From: Sperchopsis tessellata
Lineage: Eukaryota > Arthropoda > Insecta > Coleoptera > Hydrophilidae
Assembly: GCA_033557685.1 (NCBI GenBank)
Contig: JAWQRN010000010.1
Coordinates: forward strand, 1 to 57,980
Direction of reading: 5' to 3'
Length of the DNA: 57,980 nucleotides
A model generated the notes under the pieces. The model worked only from the letters and a program-made list of their open reading frames with translations. It was not told where the DNA came from and did no database searches. Below are positions 1 through 11,879 of the stretch, piece by piece (the stretch's first letter is position 1; each line of letters begins with the position of its first letter). The position numbers and the translations under genes are program-made.

Positions 1-1086
1 TATATATATATACTTCTTATACCATTTATTCAAATTTACTTGATAAATGCACCATTTGCTCTGTTTCCTTCTCTCCCGCATTCATAATCAAGTGCAACCT
101 TAGAGAGACTACTGAAAAGTGATCTTTATACCCTAGAGTGTCTAACATGATCTCTAAGTATATTTGTGTACTTTATTATATCTGAACTGTGTATTTAGAA
201 CCCAATGTTTAAGTAGGTACAAATAAATAATATTCTAAACTATACAATATTAATATTTCTGGATACCTTAAGATACTGCAGAAATATGTGTTGCACTAAT
301 TTATGGATTCAGGTTGTTAATTAAAAGCACAAGTAAAAATCTTTAAATTAACATTTACAACTACTTACCAATTTGTATTTAACTCTTATTATTACTAGTT
401 TCTAAAATTATGTTATTCAGTTGATAAGAATATTTCTTCTTGTTGCTTAAGGGATTTTCCTTTATTATAATTATTTGTTGAAGTTTATTCCGATTTATCT
501 TTCTTTAGTAATACCATTGGCAGCTAATAAAAACAAACTAGCTCAAATATGACAGGAATAAACTATTTGTCCAAATTATAGTAAAATTTATGTTGCTATT
601 GGCAGTATTACTAGAAATTTAAATAAACAGTTTAAATTGGAATGAATAAGAAATGATTGATTATAACATGGAAAAGATTGAAAAATTAATGGACTGGGGC
701 AATTTGACAAGTAAGAAATTGTTGGCCCTGTTGGAGATATATAATTTTGAATCCTACATTTGCAACAGGAAAATATTTTAATGTATAAGGTCGGCTTGTA
801 TATACAAAGTATCAAGTAACAAAGTAATAAAATATCTATCACGTGGAAAATATATCAACATACTAAAACTTTATTCCAGAAACCAGGTATAAGTAATTAA
901 AAAAGGTGATTATTTTATGATAAGAAACCAAATTTTTATTTATAATGAATATGTAAATTGTTGTCTATTCTTTATTTTGTATTTATGTTGTATTGAAATC
1001 ATATCAATTAAAAATTTAATTCAAACATAATTAACTTCTGATATCCATTTTAACGTTATTATATGTTAATATGACTACCGTTACAG
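1..1086 (+). other. Intron of helicase copy 1 (3' part)
   Basis: AT-rich non-coding sequence that ends in the 3' splice site ttacag at 1081-1086. The preceding exon, which should encode the ATDVAARGL stretch, is not in the window. It opens with a short TA microsatellite at 1-12. No box C/D or H/ACA element was found. Confidence 0.7.
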
Positions 1087-1863
1087 ATGTTGAAGATGTA
1101 AAATTTGTAATCAATTTTGATTACCCTTCAAATTCAGAAGATTATGTGCATCGTATTGGCCGCACAGGTCGATCTCAAAGAACGGGTACGGCATACACCT
1201 TTTTTACACCCAGCAACTCCAACAAAGCTGCAGATTTGGTTGCCGTACTTAAGGAAGCTAAGCAAGTAATAAATCCAAAGCTACAAGAAATGGCAGATAG
1301 TAAAGGTTGGAGTAATGGAAACAGTGGAGGAAGAGGTGAGTCCCCGAGTTTCTATTTATTTATTTTGAAGTTATAAAAAAATAAAAACATACCTTAAAAT
1401 ATGTTTGGCTAACCATAGTGTCTAACAAATTTTTCATTGTATTTTAGGACGAAATCGTTGGGGCCGTGGCAGACAGCAGAGGTCCAGGACTCGCAGTCGG
1501 TCTAGGTCACCACGACGACCCCCGCCGCGACGTGAACGTAGTCGATCCAAGGAGAGACCAAGCCGGAAGCGACGGTCTCGAAGTGATAGTCGGAGCCGAA
1601 GTCCGAGAACAGGCAAGTCTGCTACTGCTGCACCAGTTCCGCAAGCGCCACCACCTCAAGTACCCCCATTACCAGCGGCGCAGCCGCCTCAGCATCTGCT
1701 GACGTACCAGACTTTGCCGCCACCACCTTCTGCGCATTATGGCGCCTTCCAGATGCCTAATGGGGCCATGTTCTACACTGCTCCGCCTCCTCCTATTCAG
1801 GGGGCGTACTTTCCCCCACCAGGGGGCTTCCCGTTTGCTCCACCACCCCCTGCTCCTCGTTAA
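1087..1863 (+). CDS. DEAD-box RNA helicase, p68/DDX5-DDX17 family, copy 1 (3' end only), with RS domain
   Basis: Two exons, 1087-1335 and 1448-1863, give the last 221 residues. The first carries the end of helicase domain 2: DVEDVKFVINFDYP, SEDYVHRIG and motif VI HRIGRTGR (1149-1172), then KLQEMADSK. It joins in phase 1 to a tail unlike the other two copies: about 45 residues rich in RS/SR pairs (RSRTRSRSRSPRRPPP, RSRSDSRSRSPR), then a Pro-rich end (LPPPPSAHYG, YTAPPPPIQG, FAPPPPAPR) and TAA at 1861. The family unwinds or remodels RNA in splicing, transcription and ribosome assembly in the nucleus. RS domains are typical of splicing factors, so a splicing role is inferred. The last exon is much more GC-rich than its surroundings. 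The intron before 1087 splits RGL|D in phase 1, as in copy 3. The 5' part lies outside the window. Confidence 0.88.
1448..1863 (+). CDS. Terminal exon of copy 1: RS and proline-rich tail
   Basis: The acceptor is attttag at 1441-1447. The frame continues aga g|ga cga aat to TAA at 1861-1863. The exon is CpG- and GC-rich in an AT-rich region, and its minus-strand open frames are shadows of the RS codons. Confidence 0.85.
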
Positions 1864-3100
1864 TCCCAGGTTTGTGGGGAATCACTGCCCCGGGTGACCT
1901 AAAGCTCCCGAACAGGCGCTTCGGGTTTCCAATGGTGGTGATTTTATTTTACTGATTTTTCATTTTAAGTATTTTTATGGCAATATGTTGTGCATGTAAG
2001 ATCTTATTTTACAAAATTTTATTTATTTTATTAAATTAGTTTTGTAATATTTATTATACAAAATATTTATAAAGAATTATGTATTATTTATAACTTTTTT
2101 TATTACACATGAGGTAATATCTGAATATCCCTTATAATATTGTTAGGTTCCAATTCCTTTCTTTTTTTTTTGTTCCTGAGGCCGGAAACATTTAATTTAA
2201 TTTCTTAAAATATTAATTCTGTACGTAAACTACCATGTCCACAGTAGATAGTCTGCAAAAAGTAAAGCCTACATATGCTTATCTCCCGGAAAACCTGAAG
2301 ATATATTCTGAATTGTTTCAAAATTTGCTGTTCTTGCTACTTTGACTTATTGAGCTTTTGGAACATGTATAAAATATATAATCCATCTTAGGATTATCAC
2401 CTTAAAAATATTTTTGAAGTGCTCTGATATACACAATATAATAGGCAATAATTGTATGCTTAAAGAGAACATTCATTAATACAAACGAAATAAAATATTG
2501 TCACTTTACCTGCATTTTTGGATAATGCCTAATAATATAAATATTCCTTATGTAAATATAATATGCGGCTTGTCATGAACAAAAATTTAAGTGAATAAAA
2601 AATTATTATGTAATAATTTTTTTATGCTGGAATTTTGGAATAATTCAAATTAGACCACATGAAAATTTCAAATGATATATTAAATGTAATAGACTACCAC
2701 GGTTATTATCTGTATGAAATGATATATGTTAAGCCAAAAACTCCCATACAATGATGGATCGAACTTAACCTTTGGTAAAAAAATTTAAAATGAGTTTTGT
2801 ATTCTTTCATAAGGATGGACACTTTATTAATAAAAAAATGTATTTGAATAATTCAGTAGTTATTACTTGAAAATATTTTTGCATGTGCACTTTCTTTACC
2901 TCTATATTTACATGGAACTATACTTTAGATATAAAATTTGTTAATCAAAAGTTCCATATACGTGCAGTTATGTCTTGAATCTAGACAATTATAAAGAAGA
3001 ATTTAAGCAGTTATCACATTTTGTTTGTCCTTCCTGTCAGAATGGTTACTTATTTTTTGTTTGTGTTAACATTCACTAGATATATTTGCTTATGTGAAAG
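1864..3100 (+). other. 3' UTR of copy 1 and intergenic sequence
   Basis: GC-rich sequence continues to about 1930, then becomes AT-rich. Candidate poly(A) signals are ATTAAA at 2030-2035 and AATAAA at 2489-2494; the true end cannot be chosen from sequence. No other gene is seen. Confidence 0.5.
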
Positions 3101-3102
3101 TA

Positions 3103-4420
3103 CAGAGCACGCTGCTTATTATGATCACATCGGGACTCTGAGTTTTTGATAACAATAACCGATTAAGAATAATATCCAAAAGTTATAAACAGATAAATAA
3201 ATTAAACTAATAAACCTAAAAATAAAAAGTCATCGTATGTTGTTTTTTTCTGACGGTCATGGAGTAGATCGTTTATAAAAAGTTCATATGCATAATGTAT
3301 CTGAAAATTGCATGACCTGTGCTGCAAACCACTTCGAAAGCTTTCCTCATTTCGCTGTTTGTTGGAGGTTGCAGTGTTTCTACAATATCCGCTTCTTCCT
3401 CTTGGTGTTCATCTTCAATTTGTATCATTTGAAGACATTATACTTTAAAAAGATTGTCTACTTGTTTGATTATTGGCAATATTAATGTTGCCGACAATTA
3501 CTATCGATTCTTCAAACTTCTTTGTTTCCATATCGTGTGGCTGAATTTTTAAATTTTCATCTACGTCCTCTTTCAAAAACGCACTGTGTTTGTAACAATT
3601 TTTGATTGTCGTTTTACGTACTTATTTCCAAGACAATGAGATGTCCAAGGTCCTAATAATGCCTTGATCACATACTTTTATTAGCGAAGTAGAATTATCC
3701 GGTAAAAAAATAACTTTTATATTTTTTAAATTACAATTTATACTATGTGCAGCTCAATTGTCTACCAGAAGAGCAATTTCGTGATTTAGTGTATTTGTCC
3801 CACTTTAACAGCAAGTCAATAAAATATGTTGACATCTTTAAAACACTGCACATTGTTATTTTGCCAGTCACCAAATGCTTTTCTTTCCCATTTTCTTCGC
3901 AAGTTTTTCTATTTACTGGTGCGTCAAACGTCTACATGTGCATCATTTTTGTGGACATTACCTAACCAGGGTTTTAATGTAGATTCCACTTGATTGTCTT
4001 TTCCAGCGCGATTTCTTTTTGTGTTTTAATTGTCATTTATTGAAGCATTTTCAATTTTGTTTATTTTATAAATTTAACACTAAAATGGTTGTGCAATTTT
4101 CAGGAACATGCCATTCTAGAAAATTATTTTATTATTTTTAGCGAAGATCTCTCGTAGGGTTCAGATAGAACTAACTGAGTTATCATTGCATTGGCGGAGA
4201 GTGGCTGCCCTTGAACGTGAGAATAATAGAAAATATTCTGGAAATAAGGGTAATAGCTTGTGGATGTAAACGATCGTAAAAAAAAATTGATACCATTAAC
4301 TGAAGTAATAATTACTATAAACAATGTTTTTCCTATATAGTATTATACAGTCCCTTGGAAAAGTGACAACAATACTACAATGATAATATTATCTGTGATT
4401 ACAATAAGCGGCGTTTACTG
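3103..4420 (-). mobile_element. Decayed pogo/Tigger-type DNA transposon
   Basis: Imperfect terminal inverted repeats face each other: CAGAGCACGCTGCTTATTAT from 3103 and its counterpart ending at 4420 (AATAAGCGGCGTTTACTG). Both ends are flanked by TA (3101-3102 and 4421-4422), the pogo/Tc1-type target duplication. On the minus strand, frames broken by stops include LLVDN-stop-AAH near 3757-3790, matching the second catalytic Asp region of pogo/Tigger DDE transposases. The element is not functional. Confidence 0.75.
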
Positions 4421-4422
4421 TA

Positions 4423-5846
4423 TTACACACTTCATCCTCCACAATTATTGCCCGTTATGAAACCCCATTAAATAAAACTGATTAATAACAATTTTCTCCT
4501 ATTTTCGAAAATTATGGCTAATATCATGTAATACTATACATGATTTCTTCATTTATGTATACTATACATGATTTCTTCATTTATGTAGTTTATCTTGCAT
4601 TTTTGTTTTCATATTCCAAATTTAACTCATGATTTATTTACATTTACTTATATTTTCAATAAGTTTCTTTTTGTTTATGGATTAATTAGCAGTATTGAAA
4701 TTTTATAATGTTTTAATAGATTATCGTAACATAATATATATTATATTTTAGTGGGTCAGATGTAAATATTTTGACTACATTAATATGCTTATGTACTTAG
4801 CGAATGGTATTATTAAAACATACCGCAACCAATAAAAGAAAATAGTTTTCGGGTTTGGGTTGAATACTTAACATATTTGCATTGACTGTCAAAATTCATA
4901 TCTAATAATGTTTTGTATGTTGCAGTGTATACGAACGGAAGATCATACAGAAATTTGACGAACCACAAATAAGAAAATATCTATTCTCGTCGGGTTTCCT
5001 TATTGGTCACAACTAAGAGCAAACTTAATACCCATATTAATCTAATATTCAGTTTATCGTTTTAAGGTTTAAATTGTTAATGCAATATTGTGATGTTATT
5101 ATTCTAACATGGTTATTATTGTTGCTTCCGTGACTGGTGTCCATTGCAATCTCTTTGACTGTCAAATATTTTAATATATTGATTGATATTATTTAATTAG
5201 TTTAAATAATTTTATTTAAAACGAATACGTATTTTTCAAATTCCAATTTACTACTATGTAGGTAATGTTCTTCAAATTAATGACTTTCTAGAACCTTGTA
5301 AATATAAATTATTTAAAAAACTTTGTTTTATTAAAAACCTCCTTATGCATTCTTTAACATCACCAAATTTCATTATTGGCATGAACTATGCTTTATTTAG
5401 TTACTCACGACTGATGCTATTCATAGGTCTACTCATTGAAACCAACTGGCATAGATTGAATATGCCCAATAGTTTTCAGGAAAACTACTTGTCTGCTACA
5501 CGATGCGAGTAATTCATCAAAATGAAATTGTATTAAGTATAAGATATTTTATCAGATTTACAACTGATATGAACCTATATATGTTATTAAAAATTTTGAA
5601 ATATTTACTTCATGTGCAGATGAACTAACTAATCCCTTCTTCATTAGGCCTGAAATAATATGAAGGTAGAAGTCACTACTTTAAGGATATTTCAAAGAAA
5701 ATTAAAAGTAATTTTTCTATTAAGCATTTTATTCTTTGGAAACGACCAAAATTTCTCCTTATAGAGTCATTTTGTTGGTAACATGTCGATCGGCCAGGGT
5801 CAGAGTAATTTACATCCCCAATAAAAAAGATTTTTAAGATAAGTAT
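4423..5846. other. Intergenic, no gene seen
   Basis: AT-rich sequence without a supported reading frame. It contains the tandem duplication listed separately. Confidence 0.5.
4531..4586. repeat. 28-bp tandem duplication
   Basis: Two identical 28-bp units, 4531-4558 and 4559-4586, each beginning atactatacatg. Confidence 0.9.
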
Positions 5847-6101
5847 TGTTACGAAATTACTATGGTGCCCACGCCACTGAACATCACCAGTCGACTCCAG
5901 TATGTTCTAGATGCTACATTCCCGGAGAAGTCTGGAGCTATGTAGAACGAATACCGGCCAGCTGTATAATCAGAGGTCAGTCGTAGTCGATCTATAGTTT
6001 CAGACCCTTGCGGCAGTATGTATAATAGAGCTGTATAAATGTAAAGAAAACACTATAAAATAAATACATTCTAAACTTTATAAACCCGTAAAAACATTAC
6101 A
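5847..6101 (+). mobile_element. Solo LTR, 255 bp
   Basis: The segment begins TGTTACG and ends CATTACA, with the 4-bp target duplication GTAT at 5843-5846 and 6102-6105. A TATAAA-like box (about 6033) and AATAAA near the 3' end fit an LTR promoter and polyadenylation signal. No internal retroelement domain adjoins it, so this is probably a solo LTR, of Gypsy type to judge from the TGTTACG start. Confidence 0.6.
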
Positions 6102-6105
6102 GTAT

Positions 6106-6730
6106 TTTTGTCCTCTTGAATAAAAGCCTCCGGCTTTCTTTAAGTGACGCCCCACTCAAAATTCTAATTGTCCTCTCTATAATTTATACACAGGTAAATC
6201 GCACCACACCAGAATTATTCCATTTGTTGCTATACTACACTGTAAAAAAAAGTTTATTTGGATGTTTCAAAATTGGTATTTTTTATCAGATTCTTTAAAC
6301 AATAATATGCTTTATTTCCTCAATCTGTTGAAACAAATCTAAAGGATTATATCTCATGTTATCTGGTGAAAAGTATCTGTCAGCTTTATATTTTTTTTTT
6401 TAAGTGAATTTTGTCTGGATCCACATTTTCAAATATATCCTTTTCCGTTTTGTCATTCTTATAGTTTATCTTAGGGAAACAAACATCTTTTCCAAGTAAT
6501 GTGTGCCGTCTGTTTTTTAAAAACCTTCGAATAGGTAATAACATAAATCTATATTTTGCAGCACCTGTTGCACACAACATATATACATATATAAAAATAC
6601 AAATTACATAATATAACACAACATTAAGTTGTAAAAATAAAATACTGTAGTGTTTAACGAAAATAGTCAGGATTATATTTGGTTTATGTGGTTAATAAAC
6701 TGCACTATTGATCGATTTTCTCATTTTTCA
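6106..6730. other. Intergenic, no gene seen
   Basis: AT-rich. Short open frames here lack codon bias or recognisable motifs. Confidence 0.4.
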
Positions 6731-6739
6731 CTACTGAGG

Positions 6740-8360
6740 AGATGATATCTTTACATTGTTACAGAGGTTGCGTATACAGTCTTCTTCTGGCTAATGGCAA
6801 TGTGTTTTGTTGCATAACATAATAACCATGTAAGTGACACAGGTTTTGAAATGTCGTTCTTTTTGATGGGTACTTTTTCATACATGTGATGTGGACACTA
6901 GTCCATCCGTGTATCTGTCGGCCACAAACTTCATATTCTATTCTACTTTCCTTTTCCAAGATTCTTTTATGTATTAATTTGTTGGCTCCTCAAATCCGTC
7001 GCCCATACTGCTTATTCCTGATAGATGGAATGCGAATGAATTGGAAGTGTTTTTCAGTAAGCCTAGAGCTTTCTTAAGGAAACGAGCTTTAATTTTGTCT
7101 AATTTTAACAGATGTTTTGCATTTAGCATTGAACACAAGGATTTAAAGTTGTAGGTTACTGTGGGCCAGATCTTTATATTACATACTTTAATTGCTGTAT
7201 CCAACTATAAATTTTGTGTGTGTTTCTTGTTTATTATTTCCTGAGCCATTTTCTTGCATTTGCTATTGATGGTTAGGGTTAGAGTTGCTTGAAGTTTAAC
7301 CCCTAGATGTTAATATTCATTAAAGTAAATTTGTTGATTTCCTAAGTATATCTTATCGTTATATTTTAGCCTTCTCCCCTTCTGAATTTAACAATTTTGC
7401 TTTTTGCATGATTAATATTTAGCTTATTTTTGTTGCACCAAGATTTCAATCGGTTCATACTTGTCTGAAGTTGTTGAAGGCTTTTTGAGTATATGACAAG
7501 ATCATTTGCATACATTATGCAGTGTGTTTCTGGTGTTTTTAGAAAATCTGGTAAATCTTGAACAAATACTAGGAATAGTGTTGGACTCAAAGTATCCCCT
7601 TGTAACACCCCTCGCTGTTGGGTAATCAAACTGGATAATTCTTTTCCATTATCTACTTCGATATAGTTTGTGTTTACAATTTCACGGATTACATTATGTT
7701 TTACCTTCAATGTCTTGTCGAATAAGTTTGTCACATAGAATCTACCGAGTTAAATGCTGTTTGAAACTGGAGACATTTGTTAACATTTTGAGAGATTGGG
7801 AGGTAAACATTAGATTGTGTGAACATTAATTTAAAGTGTTCTTATATGGTTATCACTGGGCCTTAGTTTTGTGAGTATATTCCATGGCCTCAATTCCGCT
7901 TCAAGCAGTTTATGTACTAATATTCGCAGGTGCTTCTCTTAGTTTTAATAAGTTGTTTGTATTCCCTACATGTTGTGTCACACTCCTTGTAGTTATTATT
8001 TCTAAGCAGTTGTGTACATTTGGATTTCATATTCTTACATAGAACATCAAACCAAGGCTTTGAGCATCTCTTCTTGATATGAGATTCTGCTGAGTCTGTA
8101 TACTTGTGATAGTATTTCAGTCTCCATTATGTTTTCACCTTTTAGTGCAGGTAAGTATGGGTGGCTTATAACTTTATCTATATTTATGGTTCGTCTTGTG
8201 CAGGTTGGGTATATCTCACTTTTTACAGGGGTTTGTTTGATTCTAAATGTTGTAGTTATTATTTGGTGTTTTCTCATAGGATTATGTAATACTGTCGTGT
8301 TTATTACACATTTTCCAACATTAGTTTTTATAAAGGTTAGATCAATGTAATTCTTTCTGT
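6740..8360 (-). mobile_element. Decayed non-LTR retrotransposon (LINE)
   Basis: Read on the minus strand from about 8280 down: an endonuclease-RT linker (KPWFDVLCKNMKSKC near 8060-8015), QTAFNSVDS (RT), then QQRGVLQGDTLSPTLF and MYANDLVIYS at 7734-7366. These correspond to the GxxQGxxLSP and YADD motifs of reverse transcriptase, but the catalytic YADD reads YAND. The post-RT tail follows at 7204-6974 and 6959-6759. Frames are broken, and RT motifs between the linker and AFNSVD are deleted. The element is dead and interrupted upstream by the solo LTR at 8392. Confidence 0.8.
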
Positions 8361-8391
8361 TGTGTGCAATATAGGAATATAGTAAAGGTAT

Positions 8392-9150
8392 TGTTGGCGC
8401 TTGTACTGCTCGAAGAACCAGAATGTTGGCTCTATAAAGCTCGAAGCAAAATTCGGTCGGTCGGAGGATTAAATTGTTGATAATTATACGCGCGAAAGAG
8501 CAAAATGTTGCGTATGAAAGAGTTTTCTTCTAAGGACCTAAGTGAACTGTATGTATAATAGCACGGATTCTGTCTCGTGTAAATAGAAGTGAATTTCTTG
8601 CATGCAAATGCTAGTAAAAAGTGTTTTCGCTTACCTTACTTCCAATATCTCTAGACGTGTGTGCGTATGGATTCCAACTGCAGGCGTGTGAGTGTATGGG
8701 CTCCAACTACTGGCTCGTGCTTTATATTTAGAACGGATTAGGAATGTGAGTGGAAAAAAGGATTTTAATATTTCACACACTGTCTTATTGTACATACACT
8801 TATAAAAGGAATGCACTGTTGCTAGTTATAATAATTAATGCGCGGCCAAATGTATGTCGACACTAAGTTTAAAATATGAGAACAGTTCTCTTCAAAAATA
8901 CAAGATGAACTGTCTCGGTTATGAATTTAAGAAAGACTGTCCTTCTCTAGCTATCAAAAGGTCCCATTAAAGTCTTAATGCGACTTGGAATTCCCAAATA
9001 AAGTTTTATGATAGGCAATAGAATTACCAGATGTGGGTTTTTATAGAAACGGTGTTGGATCGGCCCTATTGTCGTCGACGTACCTTAACAGTCAAAGGAA
9101 GAAAATTTGACTTCGCATGCAATTAAATAATGCTACGGACGGCGCCAACA
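8392..9150 (+). mobile_element. Solo LTR, 759 bp, with 5-bp target duplication
   Basis: The segment starts TGTTGGCGC and ends GGCGCCAACA, so the termini are inverted repeats of TG...CA form. It is flanked by exact 5-bp duplications GGTAT at 8387-8391 and 9151-9155. A diverged inverted copy lies at about 54507-55361. It sits at the upstream edge of the LINE relic, so it is the younger insertion. A 5-bp duplication fits Gypsy or BEL/Pao elements. Confidence 0.85.
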
Positions 9151-9155
9151 GGTAT

Positions 9156-11120
9156 TAATAATCCTAATAAGACACCACCTCATTCTTAAGAAGGTGCAAT
9201 ACCCTTCCAACTCCCTTCTCCTTGCTCCGGCTGGAAGAATAATATTTGAACAATTCTCACGTTATCAAAATGTTATGAATTTGGGCCACTGTTAAAAAAA
9301 GCTGCTAAGTTAACATAGAAATATATAATTTTTATACAGATTGAAAGAATTTAATTATTATTCTTTTTAATAAACATACTTTTAAATTTTAAAGTTATAT
9401 ATATAATTTCTGCTTTCACTATTAATCCGTAGTACACACAGAGCAGCTAACTTGTAAATAGCGTTGCTACAAATACGAGAGTACAATAAAGTGTGTAGTG
9501 TGGACTGACTTGTGTAGCAAACAGGAAAGTGAACTTCACATATGGCATTTATTATTCTCACTAGTTTTGTGGCATAGGTTTTAATGCTGCTTCTGAAATA
9601 GAGGAGTTTTTTATTTACTGTGACTATTAGAAATGTATATGACAAGGATCCTGTTGTGGCTTGTAGACTAAGGGCTCGGGTTCAAACTGGACCAAAGTGC
9701 ACGATTTCTTGTGAATACAAAAAATTGGAAATCTTATATATTATATGTGTTTTAGACATTATAAATGTGTTTCATATTGGTATTGGTCAATAGTTCTGAA
9801 CCTGTCCTGTATTTTTAATGTTATGTTCATGTGGGTATTGATGATCCCAGACTTGCTTAGCTAACAGCTTCTGGAAAAAGGAAGCATCTACTCAATAATC
9901 TCAAATATTTTTCTAGTTGCTAAATTTGTAGAGAAAAAAAAAATATAATTTAAAAGATGACTCGCATTACACCAGTTTGAATATAATGGTTTGGAGTAGT
10001 AGTAATAGTAGGTAAAGTTAAATCCAAAAATAACGCATTAGATTCCTTATTTTTTAATACCATGGACGGCAAGACAATAATGTGATATAAACGATACCTC
10101 ATTACTTATGTAGTTTTCGGAAATTTAATCACTAGATTAACACAATATTTCCCATTTCTGATTATATGGAAAAAAATGGTCCTCAGAAGAAACCAGTGCA
10201 CGCTATTTTATTTAAATTCCAGTAACTCTCTCAAGTTATCCCATCTGCAACAGTTCAATTAGATATAGATTTACATTTAAAGACTATGTGGTAAGAAGTT
10301 GTACTATGAGGTTGGGTTTGGGCTATGAAATGGTAGATAAGATTAGAAGAGCCACTAAAGTTAGTTGAAATATGATAGCAATAAAAGGTGTAAAAGACAT
10401 TATTGGCATAAAAATATTAAGAAGAGGGAGGTTAAATTATTAATGGCACCACTATTCTACATTCGTATATTTATACAGAAAATGTAAAATTGTGGTTTGA
10501 ATTCTCTATTACCTACTTGTTATTCAGACTCACACATATACCTTATGTCAACAATATAAAGGTGTTGTAAATGTATGGAACACATCAAATATTCAAATTT
10601 GTTTAATAATCGCTAAAGCAAGAAGATTAACAGCATTATCAAAAAGTATTCAGATACAAATTTTATATACATATACAATATATATCGCTGTGCTAGAACA
10701 ATACTAAGACAACTTAAACTATCCAGATTTTGTGTTATTCTTATATTTGGAAAGCTGTATTGATATATTTAATACAAAAATAATAAGATATCCTAGCCTT
10801 ACATTTTGTGAAAATTTACTTATTTATTATGCAAAAAAAAGATAACTTTGATTGTTTTAGTATTGCATAGATATATATTATGTAAATAGAACGAAATTGC
10901 TGGTGAAATTGTAAGATAACTTAAAATATCTTTATATTGAACCAAAATTTATACAAAAATGTTCAAGTTGCAATTTCTATAACTTATGAATGATGTTTTA
11001 CAATAAATTTTAACTTACCTTTTTCTTGCACAAACAACTTAGTTGGTAGTGTAATTTTTTTCGTAATGTTATGTTGGTGTTCGTTGTTTGTTTAAGAGTT
11101 TAGTTATAAATATAAAGTTA
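9156..11120. other. Intergenic, no gene seen
   Basis: AT-rich. The first part may be the remaining 5' flank of the LINE relic. No supported coding sequence or RNA gene. Confidence 0.4.
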
Positions 11121-11131
11121 ATTCAATAAAA

Positions 11132-11870
11132 ATGTCTTCAAGAGCAAAACTAATTGTTGAAGCACATAAATTAGTTTCAAATTCTGTAAATAACCATTTA
11201 AATAGCTTAAGTTTTAAAATCTTAACTTCACTTTTTTACAATTACCTCCCCTTTTTTAATTTTAGAATAATCTTAAAGAAACTGGAACTGTATCGTATCC
11301 CAAAGCATATGCAACTAACACTAATTTTATAAATAGTAAATATGATAGAGTAGAAAAAAAACATTTTGTTATAAAAGAAACTTTCAATAAAAAAAAGCAG
11401 CAATAAGAAACAAGGAGTATACTGAGGAACTACATTTGAAAGTCAGAACCGTGAACTCCACAAGAGCACAGTTAAAGCTATTGGTGATGTGTTAATAGAA
11501 CGAGAAGATGAAAATTATAGGTTTAGTGAAGATAATGATGATTGTGATGTTGATAAACATTATGTTCCAAGTGTTAGTAGTTCCAATTAATAGTCAAGTT
11601 CCAGTAGCATTCAAAATGTCAAATCCGATTAAAAGTTAAAAAAAATAAGATGTGATAATAAGTGTAAATTAAAATGTTGCCAAAACTTAAATGAAGGCCA
11701 AAGAAATAACATTTTTGCTAGTTACTATGAAATAAAACGACAGAGATATTTGATTAGGTTTAGCATGGAAAAGACTAAATCTCGTAAATATAGTACTTCT
11801 AAGCTGAAAAGTACCCGATTACTAAATTACTCTTACTTTTTTGTAAGTAGGAGATGTTTAGATTGCTTTT
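11132..11870 (+). pseudogene. Relic of a transposase-like gene, broken
   Basis: An ATG at 11132 opens MSSRAKLIVEAHKLVSNS. A plausible 80-nt intron (11186-11265, gtaaat...tttag) then joins NNLKETGTVSYPKAY and a lysine-rich run ending in TAA near 11404. Further downstream, in other frames, are an acidic stretch (EDENYRFSEDNDD), a Cys-bearing segment (KCKLKCCQNLNEGQRNN) and KRQRYLIRF. A C-x3-C segment followed by an RQR motif resembles the N-terminal region of a transposon ORF widespread in insect genomes; I cannot name the superfamily. Multiple stops and frame changes mark it as dead. Confidence 0.45.
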
Positions 11871-11879
11871 TACTACTAC

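Noticed and set aside
588..842. 84-codon minus-strand frame in the copy 1 intron
   Set aside because: Low-complexity AT-rich frame without motifs or splice context.
9665..9700. GGTTCAAACT as a tRNA or SINE box B
   Set aside because: No box A at the proper distance and no cloverleaf.
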